NCBI RefSeq assembly: GCF_900446215.1
Contig: NZ_UAQZ01000001.1
Span: forward strand, 1,116,001 to 1,180,000
Length of the DNA: 64,000 bases
Direction: 5' to 3'
Source: Burkholderia cenocepacia
Lineage (GTDB): Bacteria; Pseudomonadota; Gammaproteobacteria; Burkholderiales; Burkholderiaceae
Numbering within the stretch: position 1 is the stretch's first letter; each line of letters starts with the position of its first letter. A model generated the notes under the pieces. It worked only from the letters and a program-made list of their open reading frames with translations, had not been told where the DNA came from and did not search any database. The position numbers and the translations under genes were made by a program. This document shows, one piece after another, positions 25,789-35,889 of the stretch.

Positions 25789-26511
25789 CTAGACCGTCGA
25801 ATACCCGCCGTCCACCGGCACGACCGCGCCGGTGACGAACGACGCGCCGGGCGAGCACAGGAACAGGATCACTTCCGCGACTTCGTCGGTCGTGCCCCAG
25901 CGCCCGAGCGGCGTGCGCTCGACGATGCGGCGCGACGCCTGCGTGTCGGCCATCAGCGTGCTGCTGAGCGGCGTGTCGATCCAGCCCGGCGCGACCGCGT
26001 TCACGCGGATGCCGTGATCGGCCCACGCCTGCGCGAGCGAACGCGTGAGCTGCGCGATGCCGCCCTTGCTCGCGCTGTACGCGGGCCGGTCCTTGCTGCC
26101 GAAGTACGTGTACATCGACGCGATATTGACGATGCTGCCGCCGGTGGCCGCCAGCGCGGGCAGCGCGGCGTCGGAGGCCCGCATCACCGACGTCAGGTTC
26201 ACGTTCAGCACGTGCTCGAACTGGTCCATCCGGTATTCGTCCGCGTGGCGGCTGATGCCGACGCCGTTGACGAGCGCGCCGAGCCGCGGCAGCCCGGCGA
26301 TCGTGCGCGTCAGTGCCGCGCCGTCGGCCACGTCGAGTTCCACGCACCGGATGCGGTCATGCACCGGCGCGTGCGGACCGGCGGCGTCGAGCCCGAGCGC
26401 GACGACCGACGCGCCGGCCTGCGCGAACCGCAGCGCGGTGCGCGCGCCGATGCCCGACGTGCCGCCCGTCACCACGACGGACTGCCCGTCAAACGCCCAC
26501 TGACGATTCAT
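25789..26511 (-). CDS. Short-chain dehydrogenase/reductase
   Basis: A 240-residue [15 protein letters not shown] is the cofactor loop, [10 protein letters not shown] replaces the usual NNAG, and [23 protein letters not shown] supplies catalytic Ser, Tyr and Lys. The [11 protein letters not shown] and [13 protein letters not shown] end are standard. The start at 26511 overlaps the end of the alcohol dehydrogenase gene by 23 bases and has GGAG nearby, pointing to coupled translation. The substrate is probably a hydroxy- or keto-intermediate of the same pathway; it cannot be named from sequence. Confidence 0.88.
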   Translation of the reverse strand: MNRQWAFDGQSVVVTGGTSGIGARTALRFAQAGASVVALGLDAAGPHAPVHDRIRCVELDVADGAALTRTIAGLPRLGALVNGVGISRHADEYRMDQFEHVLNVNLTSVMRASDAALPALAATGGSIVNIASMYTYFGSKDRPAYSASKGGIAQLTRSLAQAWADHGIRVNAVAPGWIDTPLSSTLMADTQASRRIVERTPLGRWGTTDEVAEVILFLCSPGASFVTGAVVPVDGGYSTV

Positions 26512-27610
26512 GTTCGGCACTCCCGATGGTGGTGGCGCGGCGGGCTGGCCGCTGCGCGGGTGAAACGAGGATCTTGATCTGCGTGCGATCGGCGAGCAGC
26601 GCGTCGAAGCCGTCGGCGACGGCGTCTTCGAGCGACACGGTGCGCGTGACGATCGACGTGAGGTCGAGCGCGCCCGACGCGACGATGCGCAGCAGGTCTT
26701 CGTACGCATGCCGATAGCCGACGCTCGCGGTGAAGGTCAGTTCGTCGTTGACCGCGCGGAACGCGTCGAAACCCGCGTGCGGCATCAGGCCCACCATCAC
26801 GACGCGGCCGCCCTTGCGCAGTGCCCGCATCGCTGATTCGAACGTGGCCTGCAATCCGGCGGCCTCGAAGCTCGCATCGACGCCGAGCCCGCCCGTGGTC
26901 GCGCGGATCGCGTCCTGCAGCGCGGACGCATCGAGTCCGCGCGCATCGAACGCATGCGTCGCGCCGAAGCGCGTGGCGGCCGCGAGCCGTTCGGGCGACA
27001 CGTCGACGGCGACGATCGTCGTCGCGCCCTGCCGCTTCGCGAGCATGATCAGCAGCAGGCCGATCGGGCCGAGCCCGAACACCGCGCAGGTCTCGCCGAG
27101 TCGCAGCTCGCCGCGTCGCAGCGCGTGCAGCGCAACGGCGGCCGGCTCCATCACCGCGGCCTGTTCGAGGCTCACGCCGTCGGGCAGGCGATGCAGCATG
27201 TAGGCGGGCACGACCGCGAAGTCGGCCATCCCGCCGTCGCCCATCAGCCCGGCGAAGCCCATCGACACGCACAGGTTGTACGACCCCGCGCGGCAGTACG
27301 CGCACTGGCTGCAGCGATACTCGGGCTCGACCGCGACGCGGTCGCCCGCGCGCAGCGTCGTCACGCCTGCGCCGACTTCGACGACGGTGCCGCAGAACTC
27401 GTGGCCGAGCGTCAGCGGCGCGGTGCGGCGCGACAGCGGATGCGGCACGTCGACCGGAATCGCGTGCGGGCCGTCCGCATATTCGTGCAGGTCGCTGCCG
27501 CAGATGCCGCAATATTCGACCGCGATGCGCACGTCGCCGGGGCCGACGTGCGGCGTGTCGATTTCCACGAGACGGACGTCGCGCGGGCCATGCCATTGAA
27601 GTGCGCGCAT
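26489..27610 (-). CDS. Zinc-binding alcohol dehydrogenase, butanediol-dehydrogenase-like
   Basis: A 373-residue medium-chain dehydrogenase. [11 protein letters not shown] holds the catalytic-zinc cysteine and GHEFCG the next ligand; [17 protein letters not shown] carries four structural-zinc cysteines, and GLGPIGLLL is the NAD fold. The [13 protein letters not shown] insert before GHE is typical of 2,3-butanediol dehydrogenases. The last ~25 residues ([19 protein letters not shown]) are a non-family tail that overlaps the SDR gene start. It begins one base after the MFS gene's stop, so the genes are tightly linked. Confidence 0.88.
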   Translation of the reverse strand: MRALQWHGPRDVRLVEIDTPHVGPGDVRIAVEYCGICGSDLHEYADGPHAIPVDVPHPLSRRTAPLTLGHEFCGTVVEVGAGVTTLRAGDRVAVEPEYRCSQCAYCRAGSYNLCVSMGFAGLMGDGGMADFAVVPAYMLHRLPDGVSLEQAAVMEPAAVALHALRRGELRLGETCAVFGLGPIGLLLIMLAKRQGATTIVAVDVSPERLAAATRFGATHAFDARGLDASALQDAIRATTGGLGVDASFEAAGLQATFESAMRALRKGGRVVMVGLMPHAGFDAFRAVNDELTFTASVGYRHAYEDLLRIVASGALDLTSIVTRTVSLEDAVADGFDALLADRTQIKILVSPAQRPARRATTIGSAEHESSVGV

Positions 27611-27611
27611 G

Positions 27612-28916
27612 TCAGCGTCCTCCGAGGTTTTGCGTATCGAGGCGGCCGGCCGCGGCGCCGGCGAGCGCGCGCTTGCGCAGCACGGCCGGCGCGGTTTCGA
27701 CGAGGCCGAACGACAGCACGCACGCGAGGATCGCGCCGGTGGTCGACGTCCACATCGCGAACTGCAGGCCGTACTTGTCCGCGGCGAAGCCGGCGACGGT
27801 CGGTGCGACGAAGCCGCCGATCAGCTCGCCGGCGCCCATGATCAGCCCGAGCGCGCTCGCGATCGCGCGCGGCGGCACCGTCTCGGCCGGGATCGTCGCC
27901 ATGAACAGCGTGAAGCAGCCGAGGCCCGTGTACGTGACGAACACTAGCGCGCCGAGCGCCCAGACGGAGCCGACGTGGATCAGCACGACCGGGCACACGG
28001 CCGCGATCAGCGCGAACGCGATCATCGTCGGCTTGCGGCCGATCCGGTCGGAGATCGCCGGCACCGCGAAGCCCCAGAACACCCACGCGGCGCCGAGGCA
28101 GGTCATCACGACGCCCATGTCGGCCGGCGACAGGTGGCGGCTTTCCACGAGGAATACCGGCGCGAACGAGATGATCACGACGAACCACGTGAGGAAGAAG
28201 CAGCTGATCAGCACGCAGAGCAGGATGTTGCGCTCCTTCAGCAGCGCCCAGCGGCTGACCGTCGCACCGCCGGCGGCCGGTGCCGCGGTGGTGTCGGCCT
28301 GCGCGTGGCGCACGCCGCCGGGCGGCACTTCGCGCACCCAGCGCCAGATGCAGAACGCGATCAGGAAGCCCGGAATGCACGACACGTAGAACGCCTCGCG
28401 CCAGCCGTACGCGGTGGCGATGCCGATCACGACCGGCGGGCCGATCATCGCGCCGAGCAGGCCGGCGGCCGAGCCCTGCAGCAGGCCCATGTTCAGCCCG
28501 CGGCGGCTCGGCGTCGAACTTTCGACCATCAGCGATTGCGACAGCGGCAGCACCGGCCCTTCGGCGATGCCCATCAGCGCGCGAAACGCGATCAGGCTCG
28601 CGAAGCCGCCGACGAGGCCCGACAGCGCCGAGCACACGGAAAAGCCGAGCACGGCCGCGATCAGCAGCGGCTTGCGGGTGCCGCGCGCGTCGGACCATGC
28701 ACCCGTGGCGGCGCCCGACAGCGCCCATGTGAGTGCGAGCGCGGACGACACCATGCCGAGCTGCGTGTTCGTCAGGTGCAGCTCGGCCGACATGAACGGA
28801 AACAGGAACGACAGCGCGAGGCGGTCGAAGAACACGAAGCCGAACGTCATGAACAGGATCAGCAGCAGCCTGTTCTCGTACGTCCAGGCGGGCCGGGAGG
28901 AGGACGGGGAAGTCAT
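27612..28916 (-). CDS. MFS transporter, anion:cation symporter type
   Basis: A 434-residue permease with twelve predicted helices. The loop motif SDARGTRKPLLIAA between helices 2 and 3 and SDRIGRKPTMIAFALI between 8 and 9 are MFS signatures. The MGIAEGPVLPLSQSLM helix resembles aromatic/organic acid symporters of the ACS group. Central loop residues ~195-220 are soluble (PPGGVRHAQADTTAAPA). It is the second gene of the leftward operon and probably imports the substrate handled by the cupin protein and dehydrogenases. Confidence 0.88.
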   Translation of the reverse strand: MTSPSSSRPAWTYENRLLLILFMTFGFVFFDRLALSFLFPFMSAELHLTNTQLGMVSSALALTWALSGAATGAWSDARGTRKPLLIAAVLGFSVCSALSGLVGGFASLIAFRALMGIAEGPVLPLSQSLMVESSTPSRRGLNMGLLQGSAAGLLGAMIGPPVVIGIATAYGWREAFYVSCIPGFLIAFCIWRWVREVPPGGVRHAQADTTAAPAAGGATVSRWALLKERNILLCVLISCFFLTWFVVIISFAPVFLVESRHLSPADMGVVMTCLGAAWVFWGFAVPAISDRIGRKPTMIAFALIAAVCPVVLIHVGSVWALGALVFVTYTGLGCFTLFMATIPAETVPPRAIASALGLIMGAGELIGGFVAPTVAGFAADKYGLQFAMWTSTTGAILACVLSFGLVETAPAVLRKRALAGAAAGRLDTQNLGGR

Positions 28917-28934
28917 CGTGAGCCTCGCCGCGCG

Positions 28935-29468
28935 TCAGCGGAACAGCTTCTCGATCGCTTGCGCGCCGAGGCCGACCTTCTCGTAATGCGCCTTGCACAT
29001 CGCGATGTACGAGTGCACGTCGAAGTAGCCGTCGGGATTGCCTTCGTCGTCGAGCCAGATCAGCGGGCCCTTGACGATGAAGAACGCGCGCATCGGCTCG
29101 GGGTGATCGAACGCGACGAGCGTGTGGCCTTCGCCCGGCGTCTCGTACACGAAATCGCCGCGCGTCGCGGTCCATTCGTGTTCCAGGTAGCCCCATTTCC
29201 CGGACAGCGTGTACGCGAACACCTCGTGCGGGTGATAGTGCCGGTTCACGAGCCCGGCTTCCTTCGCCATCAGGATGTCGCACCATTTGTTCTGCGACGG
29301 CGAGATCCACAGCGGCCGCGACGAAACCGTTTCGGTGAACGGAACGTAATAGCGCTCGTCGTCGGTGGCCGCGTTCGGGATGTAGGCTTCGGGCAGCGCA
29401 TCGGGCTTGAACGGATTGGCAATCGCCGGGATGTTTTGCCAGAATTCGGATACGGCTTTGTCGACCAC
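28935..29468 (-). CDS. Cupin dioxygenase-like protein (2,4'-dihydroxyacetophenone dioxygenase family)
   Basis: A 177-residue single-domain cupin. NRHYHPHEVFAYTLSGKWGY contains the metal-binding His-x-His and Glu, and GDFVYETPGEGHTLVAF the second motif with His. The order and flanking residues (RYYVPFTETVSSRPLWISPSQNKWCDILM) match proteins annotated as 2,4'-dihydroxyacetophenone dioxygenases, which cleave the C-C bond between two carbonyl/hydroxyl carbons. GTG at 29468 follows AAGGAG; a longer frame upstream lacks family residues. As first gene of the operon it faces a divergent AraC gene. The true substrate is unknown. Confidence 0.8.
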   Translation of the reverse strand: MVDKAVSEFWQNIPAIANPFKPDALPEAYIPNAATDDERYYVPFTETVSSRPLWISPSQNKWCDILMAKEAGLVNRHYHPHEVFAYTLSGKWGYLEHEWTATRGDFVYETPGEGHTLVAFDHPEPMRAFFIVKGPLIWLDDEGNPDGYFDVHSYIAMCKAHYEKVGLGAQAIEKLFR

Positions 29469-29647
29469 GGTGTGTCTCCTTGTATGTAGGGGTGTCGTGG
29501 GCTCGACTTTAGCCAGCCGGTGCGCGCCGCTCTTGACTGGGCTGGACGAATTGCTTGACCGCGCCGGACATTGCATCGCACCAGGATCCAGACGAACCAT
29601 CCCCCAATCCGTGCCGCTCCGCACGACAGGCGCCAGCAGGAGGCGAC

Positions 29648-30628
29648 GTGACGAATTCGACCGTTTTTTCACGCACGCGAGGTTCGACGGCCGACGTGCC
29701 GGCGCGCGACAGGATGGCGTACTGGGATGCGTTCAACGCGGCGACGCTGGTCGGCCTGCGCTGCTCGTCGCTGTCGCCGGCCGGGCTCGAAGTGGAGAAG
29801 ACCGACATCGCGCTGCCGGGCCTCGGCATCGCCGACATCAGCGGGCAGGATCACGTGATCGAGCGCAGCCCAGCGCTGGTGCGCCAGTTGCCGAAGGAAT
29901 CGCTGTTCGCGTGCCAGATCCTGAGCGGGCGCGCGTATTTCATCCAGCGCGACCGGTGCCTGCTCGCGGAAGCCGGCGATGTCGTCGTCTACGACACGCG
30001 CGTGCCGTATCTGTTCGGATTCCTGACGCCGATGCGGCAGTTGCTGATCGATATCCCGATCACGACGCTCGACGACCGCCTCGATGCGGAGCTGGCCGCG
30101 CTGCCGCTGCGGATCGCGCCGAAGCCGGGTGCGGGCGCGATGCTCGGCGCGACCTTGCGCGCGAGCGTCGAGCGGTTCATGAAGGCGCCGGTCGAGCGCG
30201 ACGCCGCGCGGTTCGCCGAGCACACGCGCACGCTGATCGCGGCGCTCGTCGATGCGGAGGTGAACGGCGTGGGCGCATCGCGCGCGTCGCTGTCGTACCT
30301 GCTGACCGCGAAGCAATACATCGCGACGCATCTCGGCGAACCGGAACTCGGGCCGCAGGCCGTCGCCGATGCGGTCGGGCTGTCGCTGCGACATCTGGGG
30401 CGCCTCTTCGCGGCCGAAGGCGAGTCGATCACGCAGCACATCTGGTCGGAGCGGTTGTCGCACGCGCATCGCGAACTGACCGACGCGCGGCTACGCAAGA
30501 CGAGCATCGGCGAGATCGCGTTTCGCTGGGGGTTTTCGAGCCAGGCGCACTTCAGCCGCGCGATCCGCGAGCGCTACGGCGCGTCGCCGATGGCGCTGCG
30601 CGACGCGGCGCGTGACGCCGCGGGCTGA
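29648..30628 (+). CDS. AraC-family regulator of the cupin operon
   Basis: A 326-residue AraC-type activator. The N-terminal ~200 residues resemble the AraC-binding-like domain of catabolic activators (AGDVVVYDTRVPYLFGF). Residues ~215-320 hold two helix-turn-helix units, ending IGEIAFRWGFSSQAHFSRAIRERYGASPM. The GTG at 29648 is chosen for its strong AGGAGG site, 7 bases upstream. It is divergent from the cupin/MFS/dehydrogenase operon with 179 bases between them and most likely activates it. Confidence 0.9.
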   Translation: MTNSTVFSRTRGSTADVPARDRMAYWDAFNAATLVGLRCSSLSPAGLEVEKTDIALPGLGIADISGQDHVIERSPALVRQLPKESLFACQILSGRAYFIQRDRCLLAEAGDVVVYDTRVPYLFGFLTPMRQLLIDIPITTLDDRLDAELAALPLRIAPKPGAGAMLGATLRASVERFMKAPVERDAARFAEHTRTLIAALVDAEVNGVGASRASLSYLLTAKQYIATHLGEPELGPQAVADAVGLSLRHLGRLFAAEGESITQHIWSERLSHAHRELTDARLRKTSIGEIAFRWGFSSQAHFSRAIRERYGASPMALRDAARDAAG

Positions 30629-30723
30629 CGCCGGTTTTCCGACAGGTCGACGGCGGCGCACGCATCACGCGCCGTCTGCGTTTTCGGCACGGCGTGCTGC
30701 AGCGCACACGCACGTGCATTGCG

Positions 30724-32289
30724 TCACGCCGTCAACATGAACGCCGCGCAGCGCTCCGCGATCATGATCGTCGGCGCGTTCGTGTTGCCGGACACGATGC
30801 GCGGCATTACCGATGCATCGCAGATCCGCAACCCGTCGACGCCTTGCACGGCGAGACGCGGCGTGACGACCGCGTGCGCGTCGCTGCCCATGCGGCACGT
30901 ACCGGCCGGGTGATAGACGGTTTTCGCGCGACGCCGCACGTAGTCGGCGAGCGCGGCGTCGGTCAGCGTCTCGGCTTCGCGAACAAGGCGGGCGAGCGAC
31001 GGCGCGCGGAGAATCTGCCGCGCGAGCCTGACGCCGCGCACGAGGCCCTCGACGTCGGCCGGGTCCGACAGCGCGCCGCTGTCGAACAGGATCGGCGCGG
31101 CCGGATCGTTGCCGCGCAGTTGCACGGCGCCGCGCGAGCGCGGCCGGAGCAGGCACGGGTTGATCGACAGGCCGTGGCCGGGCAGCGGGGCGCGATCGAC
31201 GTCGCCGACGAGCGTCGGCAGCACGTGGAACTGGATGTCCGGGCGGCCGCCGCCGGTCGTATCGACGAACGCGCCCGATTCGACGACGTTCGACGTCAGC
31301 AGGCCGGAGCGGCACAGCATCCATTGCAGCCCGTGCCGCAACGCCCGCCACCCGCGATCCTCGCCGAGCAGGCTGACCGGTGCCTGGGTGCGGCCGTAGA
31401 TCGATACCTCGAGGTGATCCTGGTAGTGCGCGCCGACGTCGCGGCTGTCGTGCAGCACGTCGATGCCGTGCGCGTGCAGGTGCGCGCCGGGGCCGATGCC
31501 CGACAGCATCAGCAGCTTCGGCGTGCTCAGCGCGCCGGCCGCGAGCACGACGTCGGCGCGCGCGACGGCCGCTCCCGTCGCGCCGCTCGCGGTGCGCCAT
31601 TCGACGCCGCTCGCGCGGCGCCCGTCGAACCGGATGCGCGTCACGCGGCAGCCGGTCAGCACGCGCAGGTTCGGATCGGCGATCGCGTCGGCCAGATAGG
31701 TGGCCGCGGTGCTGCCGCGCTGGCCGTCGAAGATCGTCGTGTGATAGAAGCCGACGCCATGCTGCGCGGCGCCGTTGAAGTCGTCGTTGTACGCGATGCC
31801 GGCTTCCTGCGCGGCCTTCACGAACGCGAGGCTCAGCGGATGCCGGAAGCGCGTGTCGCCGACCTTCAACGGCCCGTCGGTGCCGTGGAACGGCTCTGAC
31901 AGCCGCAGATGCGATTCGGCGCGCTTGAACACCGGCAGCACGTCGTCCCAGCCCCAGCCGGTGCAGCCGAGCGCGGCCCAGTCGTCGTAGTCGTCGCGCG
32001 TGCCGCGCACGTACAGCATCGCGTTGACCGAGCTGCCGCCGCCGAGCGTGCGGCCCTGCGGCACGTAGGTCTTGCGTCCCGCGGCGCCCGGCTGCGGCTC
32101 GCTCTCGAACGTCACCGTCCGTTGCGTGCCGAGCACGCGGATGAACGTCGCCGGAATCCGGATGAACAGGCTGTCGTCCTTCGGGCCGTCCTCGAGCAGC
32201 AACACGCGCCGGCCGGCCTTCACCAGCCGGTGCGCAACCGTGCAGCCGGCCGAACCGCCGCCGACGACGATGTGGTCGTACGTCTCCAT
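30724..32289 (-). CDS. GMC-family FAD oxidoreductase (choline dehydrogenase-like)
   Basis: A 521-residue flavoprotein of the glucose-methanol-choline family that oxidises an alcohol. YDHIVVGGGSAGCTVAHRL is the FAD fold, GRTLGGGSSVNAMLYVRG GMC signature 1, and GALSTPKLLMLSGIGP signature 2. HPAGTCRMG holds the catalytic histidine and SGNTNAPTIMIAE ends the fold. AAGGAG lies upstream of the ATG at 32289. The gene follows an AraC gene on the same strand by 158 bases, a frequent pairing for inducible alcohol oxidation. No partner aldehyde dehydrogenase is adjacent. Confidence 0.92.
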   Translation of the reverse strand: METYDHIVVGGGSAGCTVAHRLVKAGRRVLLLEDGPKDDSLFIRIPATFIRVLGTQRTVTFESEPQPGAAGRKTYVPQGRTLGGGSSVNAMLYVRGTRDDYDDWAALGCTGWGWDDVLPVFKRAESHLRLSEPFHGTDGPLKVGDTRFRHPLSLAFVKAAQEAGIAYNDDFNGAAQHGVGFYHTTIFDGQRGSTAATYLADAIADPNLRVLTGCRVTRIRFDGRRASGVEWRTASGATGAAVARADVVLAAGALSTPKLLMLSGIGPGAHLHAHGIDVLHDSRDVGAHYQDHLEVSIYGRTQAPVSLLGEDRGWRALRHGLQWMLCRSGLLTSNVVESGAFVDTTGGGRPDIQFHVLPTLVGDVDRAPLPGHGLSINPCLLRPRSRGAVQLRGNDPAAPILFDSGALSDPADVEGLVRGVRLARQILRAPSLARLVREAETLTDAALADYVRRRAKTVYHPAGTCRMGSDAHAVVTPRLAVQGVDGLRICDASVMPRIVSGNTNAPTIMIAERCAAFMLTA

Positions 32290-32447
32290 CCCGCTTCTTC
32301 TCCTTGCTGTCGGGCGGCGGAACGAATGCCGCCGCGCAGGAAGCCAGCTTAGCGAGCGGGTTGCGGCCCGATTTGACCGACGCGGACGCCGTGCTTGCCT
32401 CGGCGGGACATGCGGCGAGCGGCGGTGCGAGGAGCGGGTGGCAGCGG

Positions 32448-33416
32448 TTAGCGCGTGTCGGCCGGCGCGCGCGTGTCGCTTGGCGTTTCGCCGAACCGCG
32501 CGCGATAGCTGCGGCTGAAGTGCGCGCTGTTGTTGAAGCCCCAGCGGAACGCAATTTCGCTGACCGTCAGGTGCTTCAGCGACCGGTCGCGCAGGTCGGC
32601 GCGGCAGCGTTCGAGCCGCCGCGCGAGGATGTAGCGCGTGAGCGGCGTGCCTTCGATCTCGAACACGCGGGCGAGCTGGCGCGGCGACAGGTTGATCGCG
32701 CGGCTGACCGACCGGCTGTCGAGATCGTCGTCGGCGAGATGGCTGTCGATGAACGCCTTCGCGCGCGACAGCGTGTGGACCGTCGACTTCGTCGGCGACG
32801 CGTCGCCGTCGCGCAGCCGCAGCATCGACTGCACGAGCTCGAGGATCGCGGCGGCGCGCCGTTCGCGCGCGTCGGGCGTCGGCTCCTGCGGCGCGGCGAG
32901 CAGCGCAACCACCTGCCGCACGGCCCACGACGCGACCCCGTCGTCGCGATCGATCTTGACGAGGCTGCGGTAGCGCCACGGGCCGACGCGGGCTTCGAAC
33001 ACGTCGCGCGGCACGTCGAGCACGGTCATCGCCATGTCGGCGGGAAAGCCGTGACCGTACGGCATCGACGTGTCGTACAGCACGAGGTCGCCGGGCCCGT
33101 GCTGCATGCAGTCGACGTCCTGGAACGTATAGCCGTGCCCTTCGTGCATCAGGCAGATGAACACGGCGTCGCGCTGGTCGGCGTGGATGTTGTGCGACGT
33201 GCGCACGACCGCGTGCCGGTTCGCGACGATGTCGCACGCGCGGAACAGCCCGAGATCGCGTTTGCGCAGCGACGCATCGATCCCTTCGGACGACTTTCCG
33301 CTGCATTCGATCCGCACGAGCGTGCGTGCGACGTGGTCGACCCAGAAGTCGACGCGCTCGGCGCCGCGTACGGCGCGCGTCGAGATCGTGGCGATCTCCG
33401 TGCTGGTGTCCGGCAT
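32448..33416 (-). CDS. AraC-family regulator of the GMC oxidoreductase
   Basis: A 322-residue regulator with an AraC-binding-like N-terminal half (ERVDFWVDHVARTLVRIEC, GDLVLYDTSMPYGHGFP) and a C-terminal double helix-turn-helix (SLKHLTVSEIAFRWGFNNSAHFSRSYRARFGETPSD). It shares its architecture with the AraC protein at 29648, suggesting related ligands. It lies directly upstream of the GMC gene and likely controls it. A gap of about 200 bases (33417-33619) upstream shows no gene. Confidence 0.9.
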   Translation of the reverse strand: MPDTSTEIATISTRAVRGAERVDFWVDHVARTLVRIECSGKSSEGIDASLRKRDLGLFRACDIVANRHAVVRTSHNIHADQRDAVFICLMHEGHGYTFQDVDCMQHGPGDLVLYDTSMPYGHGFPADMAMTVLDVPRDVFEARVGPWRYRSLVKIDRDDGVASWAVRQVVALLAAPQEPTPDARERRAAAILELVQSMLRLRDGDASPTKSTVHTLSRAKAFIDSHLADDDLDSRSVSRAINLSPRQLARVFEIEGTPLTRYILARRLERCRADLRDRSLKHLTVSEIAFRWGFNNSAHFSRSYRARFGETPSDTRAPADTR

Positions 33417-33619
33417 GACGTTCTCCCGATGACGGCCCGAGCGGCGCAGTCTCGGGCACGCCGAACGTCGCGGTCAATCCGTGAAAGACCCGGGACGTGC
33501 GCGTGACGCGCTTGCAGCGGGGCGCGGCGCGCGATTGCGCGATCGATGGCCGTCCGGGTCAACGAAAGCGGCCGTGCGAGTCAAGACACGTATGCGGCTT
33601 TGGGGTAGGCGTGGCCGGC

Positions 33620-34423
33620 TTACTTCGGCTTCGACGAGGACGACGGCAGCCCGAGCGACACGTCCTCCGCGTAGCCCATCTTGCCGTCGCGGAATTCGAC
33701 GCTCACGTGGTCCGCCCAGTGCGCGCCGGTGACGTTCGCGTAGATCGACGTCATCACCATCCCCGCGTCGCAGTCGAGCGCGATGGTGCGATCGACGCGC
33801 CCCGTCGCGATGTTCACGGCCCGCAGCGACTGCATCGCCACGCCGCACTTGTCGGACAGCGCGTAGACGCCGACCAGCATGTGCGTCTTGGTGCGATACC
33901 ACATCGGGATATCGACGCTGCCGTCGAGTTGCGGATGCGGGTCGTCGGTGTCGTTCAGCCGCCCGACTTCGTTCAGCGTGATCGGCAGCGTCTTGCGGCC
34001 GTCGTCCCACGTGCCGGTCGCCGCTTTGCCGCTGACGGTCAGCGCGATCGGGCAGGGCTTCGGTCGTGACGGCGAGGCGGCCGGCACGACCGGCGCGTCG
34101 GCGTTCGATGCGGGCGACGACGCTTCGCACAGCGTCAGGCGGCCGTCGGGCTCGCGCTGGCCGCGCAACGGGATCGGCTTGCGATGCGCGTCGTAATAGT
34201 AGCTGCCGTCGACGCGCCAGCGGCCCGCGTCGTTGTGGTTGATCGCGTCGTAGGTCTGCAGCGACACGTGCACCGGCGCGTTGCCGATCGTGCCGGTGTA
34301 GTTCGCGATTTCGTACCAGCCCGCGAACGATACGGCCGGTGCGCAGGCGAGCAGCGCGGCGATCGTCGTGGCGAGCGGACGGACATGACGGGCAGCACGG
34401 GAGCGGCGGGCAAGGTGGATCAT
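33620..34423 (-). CDS. Secreted hypothetical protein
   Basis: A 267-residue protein of no family I know. It has a signal peptide (MIHLARRSRAARHVRPLATTIAALLACAPAVSFA, cut before GWYE) with a twin-arginine-like charged start, then a beta-rich mature part. The segments EIANYTGTIGNAPVHVSLQTYD, RWRVDGSYYYDAHRKPIPLRG and GTWDDGRKTLPITL resemble short repeats of a beta-barrel or lipocalin-like domain. Two well-spaced cysteines suggest periplasmic disulphides. It stands alone between a regulator and an aldo/keto reductase. Confidence 0.65.
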   Translation of the reverse strand: MIHLARRSRAARHVRPLATTIAALLACAPAVSFAGWYEIANYTGTIGNAPVHVSLQTYDAINHNDAGRWRVDGSYYYDAHRKPIPLRGQREPDGRLTLCEASSPASNADAPVVPAASPSRPKPCPIALTVSGKAATGTWDDGRKTLPITLNEVGRLNDTDDPHPQLDGSVDIPMWYRTKTHMLVGVYALSDKCGVAMQSLRAVNIATGRVDRTIALDCDAGMVMTSIYANVTGAHWADHVSVEFRDGKMGYAEDVSLGLPSSSSKPK

Positions 34424-34586
34424 CGGCGGTTTCTTATGCGTGGCTTTGATTCGGCGCGAAGAAGCCCGGTCGAGCCCCGCGGCCATCGGATGCTCGCCAT
34501 TGTATCCATCCGCCCTGCGCGAATCGCGGGCAGGCCGTGGAGCCGCCTGCCCGTGCGATTCCATCGGCTTGCCGCCGCGGCGGACT

Positions 34587-35534
34587 TCAGGGGGCGCTGG
34601 CTTCGTCGATCCGGCGGATGTCGTCCTGATCGAGCGTGACGCGGATCGCCTCGCCGAGCAGCGCGAGCTGCGCGAGCGACGTCGCGCTCGCGATCGGCGC
34701 GGTGATCGTCGGCCGCGCGATCTGCCACGCGAGCGCGATCGCGGCCGGCTGCGTATTGTGCTTCGCCGACACCGCGTCGAGCGCGGCGAGGATGCGCAGG
34801 CCGCGCGCGTTCAGATAGCCGGCGACGCGATCGCCGCGCACGCTCTTCTTCAGGTCGGCTTCGCTGCGGTACTTGCCCGACAGGAACCCGCTCGCGAGCG
34901 CGTAGTAGTTGACGACGCCGAGCTTCAGGTCGCGCACGACCGGCTCGAGATCGCGTTCGTAGTCGGCGCGGTCGAGCAGGTTGTATTCGGGCTGGATGAC
35001 CTGGTAGGCGGGCAGCCCGTCGCGCGCGCTGATCGCGGCGGCCTCGCGCAGGCGTGCGCCGCTGTAGTTCGACGCGCCGATGATGCGCACCTTGCCCGCG
35101 TCGATCAGCGTCTGATACGCGCCGAGCGTTTCTTCGAGCGGGGCCGTGTCGACGAGATCGCGGTGCGAGAAATACAGGTCGATGTAGTCGGTCTGCAGGC
35201 GGCGCAGCGAATCGTCGACGGCCTTCAGGATGTTGTCTTTCGACAGCCCCGCGCGCGCGTCGAGCAGGCCGACCTTGGTCGCGATCACGACCTGCTCGCG
35301 CTTGCCGGAGCGCTTCAGCCACTTGCCGATGATCGTTTCCGATTCGCCGCCGTGATTGCCGGGAACCCAGGCCGAATAGACGTCGGCCGTGTCGATGAAA
35401 TTGATGCCGGTGTCGGCGAGCGCGTCGAGCAACGCGAACGATGCGTTTTCGTCGACGGTCCAGCCGAAGACGTTGCCGCCGAACGCGAGCGGCGAAACCT
35501 GGATGCCGGATGTACCGAGGGTGCGATGTGCCAT
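34587..35534 (-). CDS. Aldo/keto reductase
   Basis: A 315-residue NADPH-dependent reductase of the AKR superfamily (YajO/IolS-like group). The catalytic tetrad can be read: Asp in NFIDTADVYSAW, Tyr in the same segment, Lys in VVIATKVG, and His in DLYFSHRD. IGASNYSGARL and QPEYNLLDR are also typical. It reduces aldehydes or ketones of small or sugar-like molecules; the natural substrate is unknown. It is a single gene; the 355 bases upstream to vgrG hold a hairpin but no other gene. Confidence 0.9.
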   Translation of the reverse strand: MAHRTLGTSGIQVSPLAFGGNVFGWTVDENASFALLDALADTGINFIDTADVYSAWVPGNHGGESETIIGKWLKRSGKREQVVIATKVGLLDARAGLSKDNILKAVDDSLRRLQTDYIDLYFSHRDLVDTAPLEETLGAYQTLIDAGKVRIIGASNYSGARLREAAAISARDGLPAYQVIQPEYNLLDRADYERDLEPVVRDLKLGVVNYYALASGFLSGKYRSEADLKKSVRGDRVAGYLNARGLRILAALDAVSAKHNTQPAAIALAWQIARPTITAPIASATSLAQLALLGEAIRVTLDQDDIRRIDEASAP

Positions 35535-35824
35535 GTTCTGCTCCGTAAGCTGCGGGTGACGGGAGGGACTGCGGGACGTGAAGCCGGTCGCGTTGAGACG
35601 GCGAAGCGCATGGCGAGGTTCCGCCGCCGGCGCAGCAACCGGCGGGTTTCGCGCGCGTGCGTCGGGATGCCGGACGAGGCGACGTCATCATGGCGGCGAC
35701 GTCCGTTCGAGCACCGGCTCCCACGCGCGCAACGTGCTGTATTTATTACCGATTTTCCGTGCCGGGACAGGGAAATGACGTAGGGCGTCAACGTTGTCGC
35801 GCTGCGTTGTCTACGATATCCTTT

Positions 35825-35843
35825 CATCCCAAAATTAGGGATG
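35825..35843. promoter_or_regulatory. Inverted repeat upstream of vgrG
   Basis: CATCCC (35825-35830) and GGGATG (35838-35843) form a 6-base inverted repeat with an AAAATTA loop, 46 bases before the vgrG start in the short AT-rich part of the gap. It could be an operator or a leader hairpin. Confidence 0.4.
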
Positions 35844-35889
35844 GCAGCGGGCCGTTTCCATACGAACGAAAAATCATTCTGAGGCGGTC

